7,174 nucleotides of DNA from an uncultured Flavobacteriales bacterium (GCA_913031405.1 CAJWCX010000052.1:1-7174); one strand, 5' to 3'; shown: positions 1 through 5,746, counted from the first letter of the stretch. Translations and numbers: made by a program. The notes: generated from the letters alone by a model not told the origin.

Positions 1-71
1 TTTCATGGTATGGTTCAAGAATGTTATTGGCAATGGAATATTTTAAAACTGAATTTTTTGAGAAGCTATGA
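1..71 (+). CDS. C-terminal end of an unidentified upstream gene (partial)
   Basis: Frame 3 is open from the left window edge to a TGA at 69-71. It encodes about 22 residues ending in KTEFFEKL. The stop shares bases with the ATG at 68 (ATGA), the usual arrangement of translationally coupled genes in one operon, which supports this frame over the equally open frame 1. The fragment has no recognisable motif and I cannot name the family. If real, it is the gene before the DCC-family protein in the same transcript. Confidence 0.4.
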   Translation, partial: SWYGSRMLLAMEYFKTEFFEKL

Positions 72-472
72 TGGATTCAATTGTTTTTTATGATGGAGCT
101 TGTCCCTTATGTTCTAGAGTTATTCGATTCATATTAAAAAATGAGAAAAATGACTACTTAAGGTTTAGTTCGTTGCAAAGTAATTACGCGAAAAAGTTCT
201 TTTTGAAAAGAGGATTTACCGAGGTTGATATGAGTACTTTTTATCTTTTGGATAATGGACAATTATACAAAAGGTCTAGTGCAGCCCTTCGTTTGATTCC
301 GTATCTCAAATGGTTTTGGATTTGGCTCAACATTTTTTGGCTCTTTCCTAAGTTTTTAAGAGATCCAATGTATGTTGTCGTTTCAAGAAACCGATATAAA
401 ATATTCAAACGGAAATGCGATATTGGTACCTTAAGTGAGAAAAGGGATTTAGATCGAAATATTATGACTTGA
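68..472 (+). CDS. DCC-family thiol-disulfide oxidoreductase (DUF393/YuxK-like)
   Basis: A 134-residue protein of the DCC family, predicted thioredoxin-fold thiol-disulfide oxidoreductases whose substrates are mostly unknown. The N-terminus has the family signature FYDGACPLC, with the CxxC pair at Cys12 and Cys15. Other family landmarks follow in the usual order: RSSAALRLIPYL near residue 70, a tryptophan/phenylalanine-rich hydrophobic stretch at about 80-96, and RDPMY...RNRYKIF near 98-114. The length is typical (130-140). There is no signal peptide, so it is probably cytoplasmic or membrane-associated. Two ATGs stand in tandem at 68 and 71. The first overlaps the stop of the upstream frame, so either may be used. 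The 3' end overlaps the convergent MerR-like gene by 11 bp. Confidence 0.9.
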   Translation: MMDSIVFYDGACPLCSRVIRFILKNEKNDYLRFSSLQSNYAKKFFLKRGFTEVDMSTFYLLDNGQLYKRSSAALRLIPYLKWFWIWLNIFWLFPKFLRDPMYVVVSRNRYKIFKRKCDIGTLSEKRDLDRNIMT

Positions 473-803
473 GTTGGATAAGCCGTTTTTTAATGTCTTT
501 TAATTTTGCAATGACCAAAGTTTTTTCATCTGTTTTAACAGGCTCTTTCACTTTGGATTTTAAGGCCTTTTTCGCACCCTCTAAGGTGTATCCATTTACC
601 TTTACCAAGGTATATATATGGCTGATTTTTTCAATTTCTTTAACCGTATAGAGGCGGTTTCCTTTTTTATTTCTTTTTGAAACCTTAAGGTTGAATTCTT
701 TTTCCCAAAATCGGAGTAAAGAAGCATTCACATTAAGCATTTTGGATAGCTCTCCAATGCTGTAATACATTTTTGTAAGACTTTGAATATCAATCGTAGA
801 CAC
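462..803 (-). CDS. MerR-family (MerR-like HTH) transcriptional regulator, short form
   Basis: A 113-residue DNA-binding protein consisting almost only of a MerR-type winged helix-turn-helix. The diagnostic stretch is YYSIGELSKMLNVNASLLRF followed by WEKEF (residues 13-37), then GNRLYT at about 48-53 (the wing) and GYTLEGAKKALK at about 71-82. There is no effector-binding domain and no metal-binding cysteines, so it is not a metal or drug sensor of the classical MerR type. This short form is common in Bacteroidota and its target is generally unknown. The longest start is a GTG at 803, directly after an in-frame TAG. An ATG at 770 (MYYSIG, 102 residues) is the alternative. The leader residues given by the GTG resemble related proteins, but I cannot decide. 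The stop overlaps the DCC gene end by 11 bp. Confidence 0.88.
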   Translation of the reverse strand: MSTIDIQSLTKMYYSIGELSKMLNVNASLLRFWEKEFNLKVSKRNKKGNRLYTVKEIEKISHIYTLVKVNGYTLEGAKKALKSKVKEPVKTDEKTLVIAKLKDIKKRLIQLKS

Positions 804-1186
804 CTAGCAACTTATTTGGTTCCTAAATTAGTTATTATTTTGATTTATACTACTTATTCAACATTTTTCTCCTCTATTTTAGGTTACAGTATATTTTTAT
901 CTCTTTTTTATGTAATTGATGAGCAATATGGAAAAAAATTGTTTATGTCCAATCGGTATGACTAGAGTCGGTATAGGAACTAAAACAATTGTAACTGTTT
1001 TGACGGTCTATAAACTTAATTTATTGAATTTAAAATCCCGACTTAGATGAGTATCAAATCATTTCAGGACATTTAAACTCACATTGGCGATAAGTGTTTA
1101 ATTTCAATCAAAACTATCGTTTAGTATAAATATGTGTATAATTTATTCAAGAAATTAGTTATAATTTTGCATTCGTGAATGCAATA
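804..1186. other. Gene-poor stretch between the divergent MerR-like and NlpC/P60 genes
   Basis: I find no convincing gene on either strand. The only open frame of note begins at a TTG (783), runs to 965 antisense to the regulator's N-terminus and has no family features. The stretch holds a short inverted repeat (AAAACA at 982-987 and TGTTTT at 996-1001, separated by 8 nt), a 7-bp direct repeat TCGGTAT at 953-959 and 968-974, and a promoter box just before the peptidase gene. It separates divergent genes, so it should contain both promoters and possibly operators. Confidence 0.6.
1162..1169 (+). promoter_or_regulatory. Putative Bacteroidota -7 box for the NlpC/P60-yhhQ unit
   Basis: TAATTTTG matches TAnnTTTG exactly, the -7 element of the Bacteroidota housekeeping sigma factor. 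It lies 17 nt before the ATG at 1187, so transcription would begin only about a dozen bases ahead of the gene. No clear TTG -33 element is visible at the expected spacing, which lowers confidence. Confidence 0.5.
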
Positions 1187-1693
1187 ATGAATAGCTGTAT
1201 TTTGATTCTGTTGTTTTGCACATCAGTATCGATTGCTCAAGCTCAGATTCAAAATGAGAATGATAGCTTAGCGCTACGCGAACAAATGCTTTCTGATAAA
1301 GCGGATGCCATCATTTCTTATGCAAAAAAGTTCATGGGTGTTCCATATGTTTGGGGAGGGATGAGCCCCTCAGGCTTTGATTGTTCTGGTTTTATAAACT
1401 ATGTATTTAGAGGTTTCGGCTTTAGTTTGACACGTACGAGCTATGGCTTAGCCGAATTAGGAAAAACAGTTAAGTTATCAGAATTGAGACCTGGTGATTT
1501 AATGTTTTTTAAAGGGAGAAATATGAATACAACCCGTGTGGGACATGTTGCCTTAGTTGTAGATACAACGAATGGTACCATTCAATTTATCCATGCGGCA
1601 CGAACAGGCATTCGTATTGATACTTTTAATAATAGTAGTTATTATGTTCCAAGGTATATTAAGTCCAAACGAATGGATTATGTGGGGTATTAA
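1187..1693 (+). CDS. Secreted NlpC/P60-family cysteine peptidase (peptidoglycan endopeptidase)
   Basis: A 168-residue protein with an N-terminal hydrophobic signal segment, a likely signal peptidase I cleavage after AQA (residue 19), and one NlpC/P60 domain of about 125 residues. The family cleaves peptide stems of peptidoglycan, usually between D-Glu and a diamino acid. The catalytic centre is visible: Cys66 in FDCSGF, His120 in GHVALV and a third polar residue, His136, in IHAAR. The preceding YVWGG and the following RPGDLMFF are also family hallmarks. There is no SH3b, LysM or other wall-binding domain. The ATG at 1187 is preferred. A GTG at 1175 would add four residues but would lie almost on the predicted transcription start. 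yhhQ follows after 15 nt, so the two are probably cotranscribed. Confidence 0.92.
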   Translation: MNSCILILLFCTSVSIAQAQIQNENDSLALREQMLSDKADAIISYAKKFMGVPYVWGGMSPSGFDCSGFINYVFRGFGFSLTRTSYGLAELGKTVKLSELRPGDLMFFKGRNMNTTRVGHVALVVDTTNGTIQFIHAARTGIRIDTFNNSSYYVPRYIKSKRMDYVGY

Positions 1694-1708
1694 CTTTTGA
1701 TTTCTTGA

Positions 1709-2419
1709 ATGAAAACATATTCGCTTAACAGAAGTCAATGGCTTTTTGTTTTTCTTGCAGGATTGTTTGTTACTAATGCAGTGACGGCTGAGCTCATAAG
1801 TAATAAACTTATTGAAATTCCTTTAGTTTTTGATGTTTTTGGAACGGAGATCGGTCCATTTGTCACTATTGTTGGTATCTTGCCTTGGCCCGTTGTATTT
1901 CTTTTGACTGATTTATTGAATGAGTTTTACGGCTATAAAGCCGTAAAAAATTTAAGTTGGATCACGGCGATATTAATTGCTTATTGTTTTATTATTGTTG
2001 GTATTTCCATGGAAATTCCTGCTTTTGAAATTGAAGGTTCCAACTTGTCCGATGATGAAGCTTATAACAAGGTTTTTGGTCAGGCTCAAATGGTAATCGT
2101 GGGAAGTATTTGTGCTTTTTTAGTGTCGCAGCTATTGGATGCGTTCTTATTTTCCTGGATTAAATCAAAAACAGGTTCGCGATACATTTGGTTGCGAAGT
2201 ACAGGAAGCACAGTTTTTTCACAACTTATCGATTCTTACATTGTGTTATATATAGGGTTTGTTTTACCAGGTTCACTTTCTTTTGCCGACTTCATGTCCA
2301 TTGCACCTACGAACTATGTACTCAAATTGGTTATCGCCATATTGCTTACACCATTGATTTATCTGGGGCATTATATCATTCGAAAGTTTGTGTTGAATCA
2401 AAAGTCTGAAGTGCGATAG
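1709..2419 (+). CDS. yhhQ: Queuosine precursor transporter, YhhQ/DUF165 family
   Basis: A 236-residue integral inner-membrane protein of the COG1738 family. The E. coli member imports the deazapurines preQ0 and preQ1, precursors of the tRNA wobble base queuosine. About six hydrophobic segments are visible. Conserved family elements are DLLNEFYGYKAVK (residues 68-80), QLLDAFLF (141-148) and STVFSQLIDSYIV (167-179), all carrying the charged or polar membrane residues characteristic of the family. An acidic loop lies at about 102-118. The start is the first ATG after the peptidase stop, 15 nt downstream. No separate promoter or preQ1 riboswitch fits in that gap. The last 22 bp overlap the convergent MFS gene. 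The family call is firm. The exact substrate (preQ0, preQ1 or queuine) cannot be read from the sequence. Confidence 0.93.
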   Translation: MKTYSLNRSQWLFVFLAGLFVTNAVTAELISNKLIEIPLVFDVFGTEIGPFVTIVGILPWPVVFLLTDLLNEFYGYKAVKNLSWITAILIAYCFIIVGISMEIPAFEIEGSNLSDDEAYNKVFGQAQMVIVGSICAFLVSQLLDAFLFSWIKSKTGSRYIWLRSTGSTVFSQLIDSYIVLYIGFVLPGSLSFADFMSIAPTNYVLKLVIAILLTPLIYLGHYIIRKFVLNQKSEVR

Positions 2420-3561
2420 ATTTTATGCCAAATCAAATATACAATAGCTAAAAAGCTCATCAGTATTCCAAATAAAAATACATTTTCTATCGATGCTTTC
2501 GTATTGTCATAAGTCAAGATGGTTGAATACGAACCGAGCATAATTCCTACCTCTAGAGCAATAAATAATGTACCTGCACCAACTCCTCTTCTTTTTATGT
2601 GTGATAAATCAGCGGTCCAAGCAAAAAGCGTTGGGCTAGAAACTCCAGTGGCCAATCCAAATACAATTGCGGCAAATACAAATGATTCATAGCTATCAAC
2701 CCTTGAAAGCAATATCATTGCCATAAACAATAAAGAGGCTCCAATCAGCATGGTTTCGCGTCTTCCAATACGATCCGAAAGGGATGAGGTGAAAAGCCTT
2801 ACAAATATGGTAGAGACTACATAAAAGCCAAAAAAGAATCCTTTGTTTTCAATTCCAAGAAATCCTGATATATCAGGAGTAAGGACGAAAATCATACCTG
2901 TACAGGAGGCCGTAAGTACCATAACAACGGCAGCAGGAATAACAGAGGGCTCAATCACATCTTTCCATTGAACTTTAAGCTGACTCCCATCGAATTTCTG
3001 AGGGGCTTTAAGTGTTTCTTCAACTTTAATTAAAAAGCAGCCTGAAATCAATGCAGCAAATCCAGAAATGATAAATAAGGCATCCATTCCAAATGTACTT
3101 TCAATCCATGACCCTGAAAACTGACCCACTCCAAATCCTAGGGAAATAAATGTGCCAGATATTCCCATAGCATGACCCCTTTGATTCGAAGGAATGAGAT
3201 CAGTCAATAGTGCAGTAGTCCCTGTAGGTGTAAAGCCTGCGCTAAATCCATGGAGAAATCTTAAGGTCAAAAAAAATAATACGCTGTAGCACAACGGATA
3301 AATCAATGAGATCATTATCGAAAAAATAATACCAATGTAGATTACTTTTTTTCTTCCTACAGTGTCTGAAAGTTTACCGGAAAAAGGACGACTAATAGCC
3401 GCCGAAATGGTAAATAGTGTAATAATTAAGCCTTTTTTATCCGCTCCTCCTAATGAAGATATGAAATCATTAAGTTCCGGAAGAATAAGGTTGAAGCTTG
3501 TAAAGAAAAAGAACAGCGACAGTGATAAAAACCAAAAATTTTTCTCATACTTAAACACCAT
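2398..3561 (-). CDS. Major facilitator superfamily (MFS) transporter
   Basis: A 387-residue inner-membrane protein with twelve predicted transmembrane helices in two six-helix halves, joined by a polar loop at about 181-205. The MFS loop 2-3 signature appears as GKLSDTVGRKK (62-72) and again in the second half as LSDRIGRRE (261-269). Motif B-like RFLHG (101-105) lies in helix 4. The closest general type is the drug:H+ antiporter-like or sugar-efflux-like 12-helix group, but nothing fixes the substrate, so efflux is a guess. The ATG at 3561 is the first Met and is preceded by a good promoter box. The 3' end overlaps yhhQ tail-to-tail by 22 bp, and the 5' end is divergent from msrB with a 60-bp gap. 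No regulator gene adjoins it. Confidence 0.9.
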   Translation of the reverse strand: MVFKYEKNFWFLSLSLFFFFTSFNLILPELNDFISSLGGADKKGLIITLFTISAAISRPFSGKLSDTVGRKKVIYIGIIFSIMISLIYPLCYSVLFFLTLRFLHGFSAGFTPTGTTALLTDLIPSNQRGHAMGISGTFISLGFGVGQFSGSWIESTFGMDALFIISGFAALISGCFLIKVEETLKAPQKFDGSQLKVQWKDVIEPSVIPAAVVMVLTASCTGMIFVLTPDISGFLGIENKGFFFGFYVVSTIFVRLFTSSLSDRIGRRETMLIGASLLFMAMILLSRVDSYESFVFAAIVFGLATGVSSPTLFAWTADLSHIKRRGVGAGTLFIALEVGIMLGSYSTILTYDNTKASIENVFLFGILMSFLAIVYLIWHKIYRTSDF

Positions 3562-3565
3562 CGGA

Positions 3566-3573
3566 CAAAACTA
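3566..3573 (-). promoter_or_regulatory. Putative -7 box for the MFS transporter gene
   Basis: Read on the minus strand this is TAGTTTTG, an exact TAnnTTTG match. Only 4 nt separate it from the ATG at 3561, so the predicted transcript would start at or one base before the start codon. No TTG -33 element is evident at 17-23 nt. Confidence 0.45.
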
Positions 3574-3603
3574 CGTTTTAAAAGTCATTGAACATCTATT
3601 TTA

Positions 3604-3611
3604 TATTTTTG
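3604..3611 (+). promoter_or_regulatory. Putative -7 box for msrB-msrA
   Basis: TATTTTTG is an exact TAnnTTTG match, 10 nt before the msrB ATG at 3622. A TTG at 3588-3590 lies 13 nt upstream, closer than the spacing usually described for the -33 element. The leader would be only a few bases long. Confidence 0.45.
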
Positions 3612-3621
3612 TTTTAAACAC

Positions 3622-4071
3622 ATGCGATATTTAACATTACTTCTTTTGCTGTTTTGCGTTAACGCTTGTTCCTCCCAAGAGACTGGTTCTGATCGTACTT
3701 TTAATGGCAGGGCTCTTCCAGAAAATGTCTGTCGTATTGTAAATGGAGGAACTGAGCGTCCGTTCACGGGAAAGTATTGGAACCATAAAGACAAGGGCCA
3801 GTATGTTTGTGTGGCATGTGATTCTCCATTATTCTCTAGCCGTCATAAATATCAATCAGGTTCAGGATGGCCCAGCTATTATGATGTACTCAACAAAGGG
3901 AATGTAAAAAAAATAAATGACAATAGCTTAGGTATGCAGCGCATTGAGATTCGTTGCTCTAATTGTGATGCTCATTTGGGACATCTTTTCAATGACGGTC
4001 CCAAGCCCACAGGATACCGTTACTGTGTTAATTCTGCATCTTTAAATTTTATTCCTTCAAAAAATGAATAA
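3622..4071 (+). CDS. msrB: Peptide-methionine (R)-S-oxide reductase MsrB, predicted lipoprotein
   Basis: A 149-residue protein that reduces the R epimer of methionine sulfoxide in damaged proteins. Residues 1-16 form a lipoprotein signal ending in a VNAC lipobox, so Cys16 should be acylated and the enzyme anchored on the periplasmic side of the inner membrane or in the outer membrane. The MsrB domain starts near residue 32. Structural zinc is held by two CxxC pairs (Cys63/Cys66 and Cys112/Cys115). The catalytic cysteine is Cys135 in [19 protein letters not shown] and HLGHLF are family hallmarks. The resolving cysteine found in many MsrBs just before GWPS is serine here (Ser81), and Cys37 near the domain start is a candidate substitute. 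It is the first gene of a pair: its last 8 bp overlap msrA. Confidence 0.95.
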   Translation: MRYLTLLLLLFCVNACSSQETGSDRTFNGRALPENVCRIVNGGTERPFTGKYWNHKDKGQYVCVACDSPLFSSRHKYQSGSGWPSYYDVLNKGNVKKINDNSLGMQRIEIRCSNCDAHLGHLFNDGPKPTGYRYCVNSASLNFIPSKNE

Positions 4072-4600
4072 ATCTCAAGAAGCGACTTTTGGTGCTGGAT
4101 GTTTTTGGTGTATTGAAGCTTGCTTCAAAGATTTGAAAGGAGTTGAGGCTGTGTATCCCGGTTTTTCAGGAGGTGATTTTATGAATCCATCTTATGAAGA
4201 TGTTTGTAACGGAAATACGGGACATGCTGAAGTCGCTCGTGTTATTTTTGATCAATCTCAAATTACTTTCACAGATTTACTAGAGGCGTTTTGGTTCATT
4301 CATGACCCGACACAACTCAACCGTCAAGGCAATGATATTGGCACCCATTACAGGAGCGTTATTTTTTACCATAATGAAGATCAACGTAAAGAGGCTGAAT
4401 TTCGCCGTGATCAACTTGAGGAACAAAAGCTGTGGAAGAATAAGATTGTGACTGAAATCAGTCCGATATTGAATTTTTTTAAAGCCGAGGAATACCACCA
4501 CGATTATTTAAAGCGCAATCCTACAAATATGTATTGTCAATTTGTGGTCAAGCCGAAATATGAACGCTTTCGAGAAGCTTTTTCCAAAGTTCTCAAGTGA
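4064..4600 (+). CDS. msrA: Peptide-methionine (S)-S-oxide reductase MsrA
   Basis: A 178-residue enzyme that reduces the S epimer of methionine sulfoxide, complementing MsrB. The catalytic cysteine is Cys13 in FGAGCFWC. Spacing to the other active-site residues matches E. coli MsrA (Cys51, Glu94, Asp129, Tyr134): here Glu56 in GHAE, Asp91 in NDIGT and Tyr96 in [13 protein letters not shown] (157-165) is the usual C-terminal family stretch. Further cysteines at 16, 20, 48 and 158 could take part in recycling. Cys16 in GCFWC and Cys20 are close to the active site. No signal peptide is present: the catalytic motif begins at residue 9, so the protein should be cytoplasmic. The ATG overlaps the last codons of msrB, which suggests translational coupling. 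The stop lies 2 nt from that of the convergent ferredoxin gene. Confidence 0.96.
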   Translation: MNKSQEATFGAGCFWCIEACFKDLKGVEAVYPGFSGGDFMNPSYEDVCNGNTGHAEVARVIFDQSQITFTDLLEAFWFIHDPTQLNRQGNDIGTHYRSVIFYHNEDQRKEAEFRRDQLEEQKLWKNKIVTEISPILNFFKAEEYHHDYLKRNPTNMYCQFVVKPKYERFREAFSKVLK

Positions 4601-4602
4601 TT

Positions 4603-4923
4603 TTAGGCTTCAGGTGCCAATCTTAATACAATACCATCAATGCTATCTTCTAAATGAATTTGACATCCCAAACGACTGTTGCTCTGAACATAAAAGGCTT
4701 GGTCAAGCATATCTAATTCTGAATCACTTTGCTCAGCGAGTACTGTATCCGATTCAAGATAACATTGACAGGTTGCACACATAGCCATACCACCACATTC
4801 TCCAAGAACAGGTAACTCATACGACTTACATAGTTCCATAATGTTCATATTCATATCAGTAGGACCAACCAATTCATGCGTATTCCCTTCTCGATCAATT
4901 ATAGTCACCTTGATATCACTCAT
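4603..4923 (-). CDS. [2Fe-2S] ferredoxin, adrenodoxin-type
   Basis: A 106-residue small electron carrier with the beta-grasp ferredoxin fold. The cluster ligands are Cys43, Cys49, Cys52 and Cys87 in the arrangement Cx5Cx2C...C, with LGCQI at the last, as in adrenodoxin and Isc-type ferredoxins. The plant-type CxxxxCxxC spacing is absent. Cys54 directly after the third ligand and Cys32 are extra. The protein is acidic, as usual for a carrier docking on a basic partner. The partner cannot be read from the window: no reductase or P450 is present. The ATG at 4923 is preferred. A longer frame to 4974 would overlap the upstream lipoprotein gene and add a non-homologous leader. It starts 4 nt after that gene's stop (TGA-AAAA-ATG), so the two form an operon. 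Confidence 0.92.
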   Translation of the reverse strand: MSDIKVTIIDREGNTHELVGPTDMNMNIMELCKSYELPVLGECGGMAMCATCQCYLESDTVLAEQSDSELDMLDQAFYVQSNSRLGCQIHLEDSIDGIVLRLAPEA

Positions 4924-4927
4924 TTTT

Positions 4928-5353
4928 TCAATTAAATATATTAACGAGGTTGTTTCCGTTAAAGGTCGTAGCATACTGTACTAATCCATATTGCGATCCA
5001 CTTATTGGGCTACCATCATAGAGTGAAAATGTGGCATTATTGCAGGTGTCTTTTAAAATGAGAAAATTATCGGTATCAGGAAATAAAGGAGACGGACAGG
5101 TTGCATTTATGTCTGCGGGAGAATGACGGTCAAAAGCAATAAACTCTTCTAGTGCTCTTCTGTAGACGATGATACCTCGAGAACCACCATTAACATATGC
5201 CCATCCACCGACTCCTGCAAGTGAAAAATAACTTGGTAAATTTAAGTCAATAGTTTGATTGAAAGGTACATAGGGAACTGGATGAGTTTGTTGATCCCCA
5301 CAAGAACCACTCATTAAAAACAATGAGATTATCAATAAGATTCGTACTTTCAT
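4928..5353 (-). CDS. Rieske-like lipoprotein lacking canonical cluster ligands
   Basis: A 141-residue predicted lipoprotein. Residues 1-17 are a basic-hydrophobic signal ending in the lipobox SGSC, with Cys18 the acylated residue. The rest resembles the Rieske beta fold seen in Bacteroidota lipoproteins: GGWAYVNGGSRGIIVYR (about 49-65), then FIAFDR (71-76), and near the end ATFSLYDGSPISGSQYGLVQ (107-126). The last is close to the Rieske pattern of F-x-L..dG.p..GPa..gL. In a true Rieske site CxH and CxxH would bind the cluster. At the first site the residues are S-P-A (78-80) or, with another alignment, C-P-S (86-88). At the second, Cys104 is followed by N-N-A. Both histidines are missing, so a normal [2Fe-2S] centre is unlikely. 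Cys86 and Cys104 might form a disulfide. The function is unknown, and it shares an operon with the ferredoxin downstream. The fold call is pattern-based. Confidence 0.7.
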   Translation of the reverse strand: MKVRILLIISLFLMSGSCGDQQTHPVPYVPFNQTIDLNLPSYFSLAGVGGWAYVNGGSRGIIVYRRALEEFIAFDRHSPADINATCPSPLFPDTDNFLILKDTCNNATFSLYDGSPISGSQYGLVQYATTFNGNNLVNIFN

Positions 5354-5357
5354 TTTT

Positions 5358-5365
5358 CAAAGATA
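5358..5365 (-). promoter_or_regulatory. Putative -7 box for the Rieske-like lipoprotein and ferredoxin genes
   Basis: Read on the minus strand this is TATCTTTG, an exact TAnnTTTG match ending 4 nt before the ATG at 5353. The geometry is the same as for the MFS gene and implies a nearly leaderless transcript. No -33 TTG is seen at the expected distance. Confidence 0.4.
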
Positions 5366-5372
5366 CCCAATA

Positions 5373-5633
5373 TTGAGGAGATTTCTAATCATATCGATTT
5401 GTATTTTATTTGCCGTTATTATTGTGCAATGTATGCCGGGTCCTCCCGTTACAGCTCGAAATAGCAAGGCTTTAACAAAGAAGGTGATTCGCCAAGATCG
5501 AAAGAACGAACGCGCTAAAAAAAAGTTTATTGAGATGAAGTTCAAGCGTCATCGAAAATTTCAGAGTAAAGAAAATAGGCGATTGATGAGAAAATCTCTT
5601 AGAAAGATGAAAAGGGAACGTAAAAAGAATTAG
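5373..5633 (+). CDS. Small, highly basic, signal-bearing protein of unknown function
   Basis: An 86-residue protein I do not recognise. Residues 1-20 look like an export signal: RR, then an isoleucine-rich hydrophobic run, then IVQC followed by MPGPP. This could be a lipobox with Cys20 acylated, although Gln before the cysteine is unusual. Otherwise it could be an uncleaved anchor. From residue 27 to the end, 28 of 60 residues are Lys or Arg with only 5 acidic ones, mostly in patterns suggesting a long basic helix. The start is a TTG at 5373 and no upstream ATG is available in frame. An internal ATG at 5433 would give a 66-residue protein without the hydrophobic segment. The gene is divergent from the Rieske-like lipoprotein gene with only 19 bp between starts. 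The coherent signal-plus-tail layout argues for a real gene. Confidence 0.6.
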   Translation: MRRFLIISICILFAVIIVQCMPGPPVTARNSKALTKKVIRQDRKNERAKKKFIEMKFKRHRKFQSKENRRLMRKSLRKMKRERKKN

Positions 5634-5746
5634 CGTTTTTTTGAAACTTGTAAAGACAAGCCTTTCCTAGAAGGGTAATAAACAACTCTTTAAAGGGCTT
5701 CATCAAATAAATCTGTATTTTGGAAATCAAAAACATAGAGTTGGCC

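Noticed and set aside
1..93. Frame 1 at the left edge, open to a TGA at 91-93
   Set aside because: It would overlap the DCC gene by 26 bp. Frame 3 ends in an ATGA coupling with that gene and is the more natural upstream gene.
783..965. 60-codon hydrophobic plus-strand frame starting at TTG
   Set aside because: It begins antisense within the regulator gene, has no internal ATG until near its end, no family features, and a composition expected of AT-rich noncoding DNA.
1694..1708. preQ1 riboswitch in front of yhhQ
   Set aside because: Only 15 nt separate yhhQ from the previous gene, too short for any known preQ1 aptamer, and none is visible before the NlpC gene.
3585..3794. Antisense open frames inside genes, including those over msrB, msrA, the peptidase and the ABC-F gene
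   Set aside because: Each lies opposite a gene with clear catalytic motifs and has no features of its own.
4603..4974. Longer ferredoxin start at 4974
   Set aside because: It would overlap the upstream lipoprotein gene by 47 bp and add 17 residues absent from the ferredoxin fold. The ATG at 4923 fits the family and the operon spacing.
5617..5642. Possible plus-strand terminator after the basic protein (AACG...CGTT then seven T's)
   Set aside because: The stem is only 4 bp with a 13-nt loop and overlaps the end of the gene. The T-run alone is not enough.
5658..5700. Inverted repeat AAGCCTTT / AAAGGGCTT
   Set aside because: It needs a bulge and a 26-nt loop and has no T-run. Such matches are expected by chance in AT-rich sequence.
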